6,089 nt of DNA from an uncultured Actinomycetes bacterium (GTDB lineage Bacteria; Actinomycetota; Actinomycetes; S36-B12). Location: the NCBI GenBank assembly GCA_903848435.1, contig CAINGG010000253.1, positions 1 to 6,089 of the forward strand, given 5' to 3'. Positions 1-6,089 of this stretch are shown here, piece by piece (positions within the stretch are counted from its first letter, which is position 1; each line of letters opens with the position of its first letter). The translations under genes and the position numbers were made by a program. The notes beneath the pieces were generated by a model. The model was not told where the DNA came from, did no database searches, and saw only the letters and a list, made by a program, of their open reading frames with translations.

Positions 1-22
1 CCGGCTCTGCCACGATAGGGCC

Positions 23-1996
23 GTGTCTGGCGATGGGTCCCTGATCGACAACATTGTTGTCATCGGGGTGATCTTCCTCCTCTCGATTGGTCTCGGCTGG
101 CTTTCGGGCCGCATCCTCGATGTGAAGCGTGGCTTCTTCCGTTCGCTGGTGGCCGGCGTCGTCGGCTTCCTGGGCGGCTTCGTCCTGGTTGCCATCCAGG
201 CGTACGACAGCCTGGACATCGAGCTGATCGAGGACCCGGTCGAGGTACTTCTCGTCAGCCTCGGATGGCTCGGCTACGCCCTCATCGTGTCCTTGATTAC
301 GAGCCTCGTGATTGATGCCATGCTGCGCCCGCGTCGACGAGACCAGGGTCGGCGAGTGCCTCGTCCGATCCGCGCCATTCGCCGTCGCTTTGCGGTGTGG
401 TCGCGCCTCTGGCAGATCGCCAACATCGCTCGTCGCAATGGCCTCACTGGACGCCGTCTCGCCTCGCGCTCCGAGCTTTTCTCGCCGGAGGGGGCTCGAG
501 CCATCCGCCTGACCCTCGAAGAGTCCGGCGGCATGCTCGTGAAGTTCGGTCAGATCGCTTCGACTCGCGAGGACCTCCTGCCGGATTCGCTCACCGACGA
601 ACTTGCGAAGCTGCGCACCGCTGTGCCGGGGCTGCCCCCGGACGTAGTTCGTTCCATCGTTGAGGCCGAGCTAGGCCGGCCCATCGAGGACGTGTTCGCT
701 GAATTCAGCGCTGAGCCTCTGGCCGCTGCATCCATCGGGGTTACCCATCGCGCGGCCCTCCTAGACGGCCGTCGGGTCATCGTCAAGGTGCAGCGACCCG
801 GCATCGAGGAGAGCGTGGAACGTGATGGACGCGTGCTCGTGTGGGCTGCCGGCAAGCTCGAAGGCCAGTCGCCTGCCGCCCGCCGGGTGGGCGTAACCCC
901 CCTGGCGAGGGAACTCGTCGCCGGCATCAATGAGGAACTCGACTTCACGCGCGAGGCTGCCAACAACCGGGCCATGCGTCTCGCGCACCCCGAGGATGAC
1001 GGCGTCGCCTATCCGGAGATCTTCGCGGACCTGACGACGCGACGGATGATCGTGATGGAAGAGGTGCAGGGCCGTTCAGTGTCCGATGCGGCGGCCGTGG
1101 ATCGCACGGGGGTCGACCGCTCGGTGCTCGCCGAGCGTCTTATGGACTCCTTCCTCCAGCAGGTGCTCGCGAGCGGCGTGTATCACGCCGATCCGCACCC
1201 CGGCAACATCCTGATCGACGATCAGGGAGTCCTCTGGTTCATCGACTTCGGCGCGGTGGGCTTCATCGACCCGGTCACCCTCGAAGGCCTGCAGCAGATG
1301 GGCATGGGCTTTGCTACCCGCGACCCGGCCGTCCTCGCGCGTGCAGTGCGACGCATCGCGGCCAGCGAGGGCGAGGGGATCGATATCTCTTCGTTGGAGT
1401 TCGACATCGGCGTCGTCCTGACCGACGTCCAGGGCGGTGGATTCGACCCGCGAGCTATCTCGGAGATCATCCGCGTCCTCAATCGCCACGGAGTCTCGGC
1501 TCCCCCGGCCCTGACCGTGCTGGGACGCGCCGTGCTGACGATGGACGGCACCTTGCGCACCATCGACCACGACTTCCGCATGGGACCGGCAGCCCAACGC
1601 CGCATGGGGGAGATTGTCGAGGCCACCGGGGGCAGCCCAAGAGAGGTGCTCGCGCGCGAAGTTGTGCGCAGCCTGCCTGTCCTTCGCTCATTGCCGCAGA
1701 TCTCCGAAGACATCGCCCTACAAGCGCGCGCAGGGCGTCTCTCGCTGCGGATCAATCGCTTCGACGGTCCGGATGGCGTTCGCATGGAGCGCTGGATTCG
1801 CCACGTGCTCTTCACCGCCGTGGGAGTCTTTGGCCTGATCTCCTCCGCGCTCATCCTCATGGCTGCGGGTCTTGCCGGCAATGACACCGTGTCGAACCCG
1901 TTGCGGATCATCGGATTCACATCGCTGTTCCTGTCAGCGGTGATGGTGATGCGCGTCGTCGCTAAGATCCTGAGCGCTCGGGGCCCCGACGAATAG
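23..1996 (+). CDS. ABC1/UbiB/AarF-family atypical protein kinase, membrane-anchored
   Basis: Seen: 657 residues carrying the ABC1/UbiB signature in order. The KxGQ motif is K174-F-G-Q177, the A-rich loop that replaces the usual Gly-rich loop is AAAS at 234-237, the nucleotide lysine is K255 (VIVKVQRPG), the EELDFTREAANN segment is at 304-315 with E305 and E311, the catalytic-loop equivalent HADPHPGN is at 388-395, and DFG is at 408-410. Hydrophobic stretches near 9-27, 41-59, 75-97, 595-616 and 628-648 suggest five membrane segments, so the kinase domain sits between two membrane anchors. Known: family members support quinone or isoprenoid-lipid metabolism and ATP-dependent lipid-linked functions; their actinobacterial substrate is not established. 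Inference: actinobacteria use menaquinone, so a strict UbiB role is unlikely. Odd: the loop reads SIGVTH where SIGQVH is usual. The GTG start is weakly supported (AGGG only two bases upstream), and the frame stays open to the window edge, so the true start could lie further upstream. Confidence 0.93.
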   Translation: MSGDGSLIDNIVVIGVIFLLSIGLGWLSGRILDVKRGFFRSLVAGVVGFLGGFVLVAIQAYDSLDIELIEDPVEVLLVSLGWLGYALIVSLITSLVIDAMLRPRRRDQGRRVPRPIRAIRRRFAVWSRLWQIANIARRNGLTGRRLASRSELFSPEGARAIRLTLEESGGMLVKFGQIASTREDLLPDSLTDELAKLRTAVPGLPPDVVRSIVEAELGRPIEDVFAEFSAEPLAAASIGVTHRAALLDGRRVIVKVQRPGIEESVERDGRVLVWAAGKLEGQSPAARRVGVTPLARELVAGINEELDFTREAANNRAMRLAHPEDDGVAYPEIFADLTTRRMIVMEEVQGRSVSDAAAVDRTGVDRSVLAERLMDSFLQQVLASGVYHADPHPGNILIDDQGVLWFIDFGAVGFIDPVTLEGLQQMGMGFATRDPAVLARAVRRIAASEGEGIDISSLEFDIGVVLTDVQGGGFDPRAISEIIRVLNRHGVSAPPALTVLGRAVLTMDGTLRTIDHDFRMGPAAQRRMGEIVEATGGSPREVLAREVVRSLPVLRSLPQISEDIALQARAGRLSLRINRFDGPDGVRMERWIRHVLFTAVGVFGLISSALILMAAGLAGNDTVSNPLRIIGFTSLFLSAVMVMRVVAKILSARGPDE

Positions 1997-1998
1997 CC

Positions 1999-3000
1999 CT
2001 AGCGGGTGCCAACCGCCAGAAGGCGCTGCAAGTCGCCATGCACTTCGAGCCCTGCGCTCGTGCCCGTCGTGTCCAGTACTAAGCGTCCCGTCGGATCGAC
2101 GTATCTCAGCTCGATGACGGCATCGAGGGTCTCCTCCACCCGTTCGTGCATTCGCGTGCGAATCGGCGCGTGGAGCAGGCCGCCACGCTTGCGCTCGGCG
2201 GCGAGTTCGAGGGTGCCGGACGGGCCGTTGAGCGCCCATCGCACGTGCGTTTCGTCGATCTCGAGCCACCGCTCGCGGGATCCGTTGTAGGTGGCCCAGG
2301 TGTGCAGGTCGCGACCGAGTCGCAGGCCCACGATGAACCCGCGGAAGGATGATCGGAGCCACGGAATGAGCGCGACGGAGGCGGACAGGCACGCGTCCGG
2401 TGCACCGGCGAAGTGCTGCGAGTGCATCCAGACGTAGCCGGCCGGAAATGCTCGGCCCCAGTCCTTCTCGATGTAGCCGCGTCCCCCGTCGAACTCCTGC
2501 TCCGTGCCGTTGACGGTCAACGAGCCGCGTAGATCATGTCCGAACGACACGATCCCGTGATAGCACTCCATCATCGGGACCCATGCGTACGGACCCATGA
2601 TGCCCGGGCGTCGCCACGTGACCGGCCACGGATCCATCGGCGTGGTGAACGCGATGTCGCCATGCAGGTCGGGGAGTCGAATGCTGATGCCCTCACTGGA
2701 GAAGTGATGGGGGCCGACCCAGACGTCGAAGTGCTCCGCCGATGCGCTGAAGTCAGCGGCGCTGTAGCGGTGGTAGGCCGAGGCCCCGGTGGCCCCATCC
2801 AGCACCTGGAGAAAGGCCTCATCCGTGACCGTGGTGCCGTCGTTGCCCCGGAAGACCCCGGGGATGAACGCCCAACGTGCGTCCTGGCGCGCATCGGCTA
2901 CCTTGACGTACCAGCCCTCGAAGAACCCGCCCCGCGCGCCCTGGCCGTGAAAGGCCTCGGGATGGCGGATTCCGCGGATCAAGGTGAGGGGTCCGCGCAT
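1999..3000 (-). CDS. Tocopherol cyclase family (VTE1-like) protein
   Basis: Seen: 333 residues with the hallmarks of the tocopherol cyclase-like family (the Pfam Tocopherol_cycl type): HPEAFHG then FFEGWYVK at 26-33, a central block GIMGPYAWVPMMECYHGIVS at 133-152, and GRGYIEKDWGRAFPAGYVWM at 173-192 followed by HSQHF. No signal peptide or membrane segment is visible, so it is probably cytosolic or peripherally membrane-bound. Known: plant and cyanobacterial VTE1 closes the chromanol ring of tocopherols. Many bacteria without tocopherol carry homologues of unknown function with a lipocalin-like beta-barrel fold. Inference: it acts on or binds a hydrophobic, perhaps prenylated, molecule; tocopherol synthesis itself is unsupported because no prenyltransferase or methyltransferase of that route is present here. 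The start is the only ATG after an in-frame TAG at 3016-3018 (read on the minus strand). It lacks a properly spaced Shine-Dalgarno, which suggests leaderless translation. It is convergent with the ABC1 kinase and divergent from pntAA. Confidence 0.88.
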   Translation of the reverse strand: MRGPLTLIRGIRHPEAFHGQGARGGFFEGWYVKVADARQDARWAFIPGVFRGNDGTTVTDEAFLQVLDGATGASAYHRYSAADFSASAEHFDVWVGPHHFSSEGISIRLPDLHGDIAFTTPMDPWPVTWRRPGIMGPYAWVPMMECYHGIVSFGHDLRGSLTVNGTEQEFDGGRGYIEKDWGRAFPAGYVWMHSQHFAGAPDACLSASVALIPWLRSSFRGFIVGLRLGRDLHTWATYNGSRERWLEIDETHVRWALNGPSGTLELAAERKRGGLLHAPIRTRMHERVEETLDAVIELRYVDPTGRLVLDTTGTSAGLEVHGDLQRLLAVGTR

Positions 3001-3006
3001 ACCGAC

Positions 3007-3012
3007 ACGGTA
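3007..3012 (-). promoter_or_regulatory. Candidate -10 element for a leaderless transcript of the tocopherol-cyclase-like gene
   Basis: Read on the minus strand, TACCGT fits the actinobacterial TANNNT -10 pattern and ends six bases before the A of the ATG at 3000. Transcription would therefore begin at or next to the start codon. This agrees with the lack of a usable ribosome binding site: the nearest AGGAG (minus strand, 3021-3025) lies 20 bases from the start, too far to act. No convincing -35 box is visible. A short degenerate motif in GC-rich DNA can occur by chance. Confidence 0.35.
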
Positions 3013-3016
3013 GCCC

Positions 3017-3022
3017 TAGGCT
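3017..3022 (+). promoter_or_regulatory. Candidate -10 element for the pnt operon
   Basis: TAGGCT matches TANNNT and would place a transcription start near 3029, just ahead of the Shine-Dalgarno at 3031-3035. The divergent gene begins only 40 bases from pntAA, so a -35 region would lie inside the 5' coding end of the neighbour; no recognisable -35 box is seen there. This is a weak match, given because the operon must be served from this gap or from inside the neighbouring gene. Confidence 0.25.
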
Positions 3023-3030
3023 CCTGCCCC

Positions 3031-3035
3031 GGAGG
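3031..3035 (+). promoter_or_regulatory. Ribosome binding site of pntAA
   Basis: GGAGG lies five bases before the ATG at 3041, a strong site that fixes the pntAA start. CTCC at 3021-3024 is complementary to GGAG at 3031-3034 across a six-base loop, so a small hairpin could partly mask it. Confidence 0.8.
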
Positions 3036-3040
3036 TTCAC

Positions 3041-4180
<1,140 letters not shown>

Positions 4181-4182
4181 CC

Positions 4183-4485
4183 GTGGACGGCATCGCCCTC
4201 CTGACCATTTTCGTGCTGAGCATCTTCGTGGGATTCGAGGTCGTCTCGAAGGTCTCCACCATCCTGCATACCCCGCTGATGTCGGGGGCCAACGCCATCC
4301 ACGGCATCGTGCTGATCGGTGGCATCACCGTCACCGGTTCCTCGACCTCGCTGGTGCAGACCATCATCGGCGTCATCGCGATCTTGCTGGGCGCGATCAA
4401 CCTCGTCGGCGGATTTGTCGTCACCGACCGCATGCTCGGCATGTTCAAGTCGAAGAAGGCAGTGAAGAACGAGGAGGTGCTGTGA
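4183..4485 (+). CDS. pntAB: NAD(P) transhydrogenase subunit alpha part 2 (small membrane subunit)
   Basis: Supplies the alpha-side helices of the proton-translocating membrane domain. Seen: 100 residues with three hydrophobic segments near 3-21, 35-52 and 57-80, the family hallmark HTPLMSGANAIHGI at 29-42, and TDRML after the last helix. The H in ANAIHGI (residue 40 here, 42 from the alternative start) is the likely membrane proton-path histidine of this enzyme class, where fused E. coli PntA has serine. Start choice: GTG 4183 has better spacing from AGGGAGG at 4167-4173. GTG 4177 gives two extra residues and a four-base GTGA overlap with the pntAA stop, and cannot be excluded. The stop codon's final A is the first base of the pntB ATG (TGATG), so the two are probably translationally coupled. 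Length and helix count agree with separate PntAB subunits, at the short end of the range. Confidence 0.94.
   Translation: MDGIALLTIFVLSIFVGFEVVSKVSTILHTPLMSGANAIHGIVLIGGITVTGSSTSLVQTIIGVIAILLGAINLVGGFVVTDRMLGMFKSKKAVKNEEVL
4471..4477 (+). promoter_or_regulatory. Ribosome binding site of pntB (decides its start)
   Basis: GAGGAGG, within the last codons of pntAB, lies seven bases before ATG 4485. It supports that start over the frame's much longer upstream extension through pntAB. GTG 4482, immediately before, is possible but less well spaced. Confidence 0.75.
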
Positions 4486-5861
4486 TGACCCCCGTCTGGG
4501 TGCAGCTCTCCTACCTGATCGCTGCCGTGCTCTTCATCCTGTCGCTCAAGGGACTGTCCTCACCCAAGACCGCTCGACTTGGCACCCTCTCGGGAGCGGC
4601 AGGTGCGCTGCTGGCCACCGTCGTGCTGTTCTTCAGCGGCATCAAGCTCAACAACCTCATCGTCATCTTGATCGCAGTGGTCGTGGGATCTGTCATCGGC
4701 CTCGTCACTGCGCGCCAGGTGAAGATGACCGCGATGCCGCAGCTGGTGGCGCTCTTCAACGGCGCTGGTGGCGGCGCCGCGGCCCTGGTGGCCGTCGTCG
4801 AATACCTCGAATACGGCACTGGCGCCAGTGTGCTCTTCCTCATTGCCACTGTCTTCACGGTCCTCATCGGTGGCGTGTCCTTCAGCGGCTCCATCGTGAC
4901 CTACCTGAAGCTGCAGGAGCTCATGACCACCCGGCCGGTCGTGCTACCGGCCGGACGCATCATCACGATCCTGGTGGCGGTGCTGACGGTGGCGTCCGCC
5001 ATCGCGCTCATCGTCACGCCCTCGACGTTGCTGCTCGTGGCCCTGCTGGTGCTGTCCCTAGCCTTCGGCGTGCTCTTCGTGCTGCCCGTGGGTGGCGCGG
5101 ACGTGCCGATCGTCATCTCGCTGCTCAATGCGTTCACCGGCCTGTCGGTCGCGGCGTCCGGCTACGTCCTGGGCAATGTGCTGCTCATCGTGGCCGGCAC
5201 GTTGGTCGGCGCATCGGGCACGCTGCTGACCAGCCTGATGGCCAAGGCCATGGGCCGGCCGCTGACCTCGACTCTCTTCGGGGCCTTCTCCGGCACGACA
5301 CAGGGCGGCGGCGGCACCGGTGAGGAGCGACCGGTGCGCTCGGCCGGTCCCAGTGACGTCGCGATCATGCTCGGCTACGCCAACAAGGTGATCCTCGTGC
5401 CGGGCTACGGCCTGGCTGTCGCCCAAGCGCAGTCGACACTGCGCGAACTCGCCGACCTGCTCACCGCGCGTGGCATCGAGGTCGACTACGCCATTCACCC
5501 GGTGGCTGGCCGAATGCCCGGCCACATGAACGTCCTACTGGCCGAGGCCTCCGTGCCCTATGAGCAACTCAAGGAGATGGAGGAGATCAACCCCGACTTC
5601 TCCTCCACCGACGTGGTGCTCGTGGTGGGGGCTAATGACGTGGTGAATCCCGCTGCGCGTTCGGACACGACAGCGCCCATCTACGGCATGCCCATCCTCG
5701 ATGTCGACAATGCGCAGCAGGTGGTCTTCCTCAAGCGCTCCATGCGCCCTGGTTTTGCCGGCATCGAGAACGAGCTGCTCTATGACCCCAAGACGACCCT
5801 GCTCTTCGGCGACGCGAAGGATTCCTTGACGAAGGTCGTCACTTCCCTCAAGGGGATGTAG
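4485..5861 (+). CDS. pntB: NAD(P) transhydrogenase subunit beta (membrane domain and NADP(H)-binding domain III)
   Basis: Carries most of the proton channel and the NADP(H) site. Seen: 458 residues, close to the roughly 460 usual for PntB. Residues 1 to about 262 are hydrophobic with about nine likely helices. They include QLVALFNGAGGGAA at 86-99, GGADVP at 203-208 (D206 matches the conserved channel aspartate) and LLNAFTGL at 213-220. A Gly/Thr-rich hinge at 269-280 leads to domain III. There the NADP-binding GYGLAVAQAQ is at 307-316, IHPVAGRMPGHMNVLLAEA at 337-355, VVGANDVVNPAA at 380-391, KRSMRPGFAG at 417-426 and LLFGDAKDS near the C-terminus. Odd: N92 occupies the position of E. coli His91, matched by a histidine in PntAB. 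The start is ATG 4485, overlapping the pntAB stop by one base. The same frame is open back to 4143, but that stretch reads as out-of-frame pntAB, not membrane protein. It ends two bases from the convergent upp stop. Confidence 0.97.
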   Translation: MTPVWVQLSYLIAAVLFILSLKGLSSPKTARLGTLSGAAGALLATVVLFFSGIKLNNLIVILIAVVVGSVIGLVTARQVKMTAMPQLVALFNGAGGGAAALVAVVEYLEYGTGASVLFLIATVFTVLIGGVSFSGSIVTYLKLQELMTTRPVVLPAGRIITILVAVLTVASAIALIVTPSTLLLVALLVLSLAFGVLFVLPVGGADVPIVISLLNAFTGLSVAASGYVLGNVLLIVAGTLVGASGTLLTSLMAKAMGRPLTSTLFGAFSGTTQGGGGTGEERPVRSAGPSDVAIMLGYANKVILVPGYGLAVAQAQSTLRELADLLTARGIEVDYAIHPVAGRMPGHMNVLLAEASVPYEQLKEMEEINPDFSSTDVVLVVGANDVVNPAARSDTTAPIYGMPILDVDNAQQVVFLKRSMRPGFAGIENELLYDPKTTLLFGDAKDSLTKVVTSLKGM

Positions 5862-5863
5862 GG

Positions 5864-6089
5864 CTAAACCACGCCGTAGAGGCGGTCGCCCGCGTCTCCG
5901 AGGCCGGGCACGATGTAGCCCTTCTCATTGAGGCGCAGGTCGAGACCGGCAGTGACGACGGTGACGTCGACCGCCTGCCCGACGTAGGTCTCCTCCACGC
6001 GCCGCAGCCCCTCGGGCGCCGCCAGCAAGGTGATGGCGGTGACATCGCTCGCACCGCGCTCAAGAAGAAGGTCGATGGCGGCGACCAGC
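5864..6089 (-). CDS. upp: Uracil phosphoribosyltransferase, C-terminal part (cut by window edge)
   Basis: Makes UMP from uracil and PRPP in pyrimidine salvage, in the cytosol. Seen: 74 complete codons plus a TAG stop at 5864-5866 read on the minus strand; the 5' two-thirds lie beyond base 6089. The translation opens LVAAIDLLLERGA, continues with TLLAAPEGLRRVEE, and ends in TAGLDLRLNEKGYIVPG then LGDAGDRLYGVV. The block GYIVPGLGDAGDR is the diagnostic C-terminal uracil-binding signature of UPRTases. The family is normally about 208 residues, so the PRPP-binding loop is outside the window and cannot be judged. Nothing visible suggests a broken gene; the truncation is the window boundary. It is convergent with pntB, so it is not part of the transhydrogenase operon. 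Confidence 0.95.
   Translation of the reverse strand, partial: LVAAIDLLLERGASDVTAITLLAAPEGLRRVEETYVGQAVDVTVVTAGLDLRLNEKGYIVPGLGDAGDRLYGVV

Noticed and set aside
1..22. Promoter or upstream gene at the left edge
   Set aside because: Too short to judge; no convincing -10 element or ribosome site, and the kinase frame is open through it.
1222..1920. 232-residue open frame on the minus strand inside the kinase gene
   Set aside because: Arg/Ser/Pro-rich composition and no recognisable motif; a typical shadow of a GC-rich gene. The plus-strand kinase is secure.
1972..1989. Two adjacent perfect palindromes, GAGCGCTC and CGGGGCCCCG, near the kinase stop
   Set aside because: They have no loop bases and no T tract, lie within coding sequence, and are expected in GC-rich DNA; not a terminator.
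1999..3000. Assigning the cyclase-like gene to tocopherol (vitamin E) biosynthesis
   Set aside because: Only the family resemblance supports it; no homogentisate prenyltransferase, methyltransferase or other pathway gene is in the window.
5872..5884. CGCC/GGCG inverted repeat after pntB as a terminator
   Set aside because: The stem is only four pairs with no following T run, and it lies in the conserved end of upp.
5848..6063. 71-residue minus-strand open frame at the right end
   Set aside because: The neighbouring minus frame translates to the uracil phosphoribosyltransferase C-terminus, so this one is a shadow.

Overview
The window is dense, gene-packed DNA that is strongly G+C rich by eye, with G/C-biased third codon positions, GTG starts and clear GGAGG-type ribosome binding sites before the pnt genes. 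This, a three-subunit transhydrogenase and a probable leaderless gene point to a high-GC actinobacterium. That is inference; there is no rRNA or other lineage marker in the window.

Layout, left to right. (1) 23-1996, +: a large membrane-anchored ABC1/UbiB/AarF-family atypical kinase with three predicted N-terminal and two C-terminal membrane segments. (2) 1999-3000, -: a tocopherol-cyclase-family protein, convergent with the kinase; two bases separate their stop codons. (3) 3041-5861, +: a complete operon for proton-translocating NAD(P) transhydrogenase, split as pntAA (NAD-binding domain I), pntAB (small membrane subunit) and pntB (membrane part plus NADP-binding domain III). The last two junctions overlap. 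(4) 5864-6089, -: the C-terminal third of uracil phosphoribosyltransferase (upp), cut by the window edge and convergent with pntB, again with two bases between stops.

Functionally, the transhydrogenase uses the proton gradient to drive hydride transfer from NADH to NADP+, and upp salvages uracil to UMP. The kinase/cyclase-like pair is the least understood part. In plant plastoglobules, ABC1 kinases act on the tocopherol cyclase VTE1, so finding a bacterial ABC1 kinase next to a VTE1-like protein is suggestive. The two are convergent, however, not in one operon. Nothing in the window is mobile, CRISPR-like, phage-like or an RNA gene. There is no gene-free stretch longer than 40 bases apart from the first 22 bases at the edge. 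I see no clear new multi-gene system; the items worth a second look are the kinase/cyclase neighbourhood, the kinase's unusual N-terminus and motif, the His/Asn exchange between PntAB and PntB, and the compact divergent control region.
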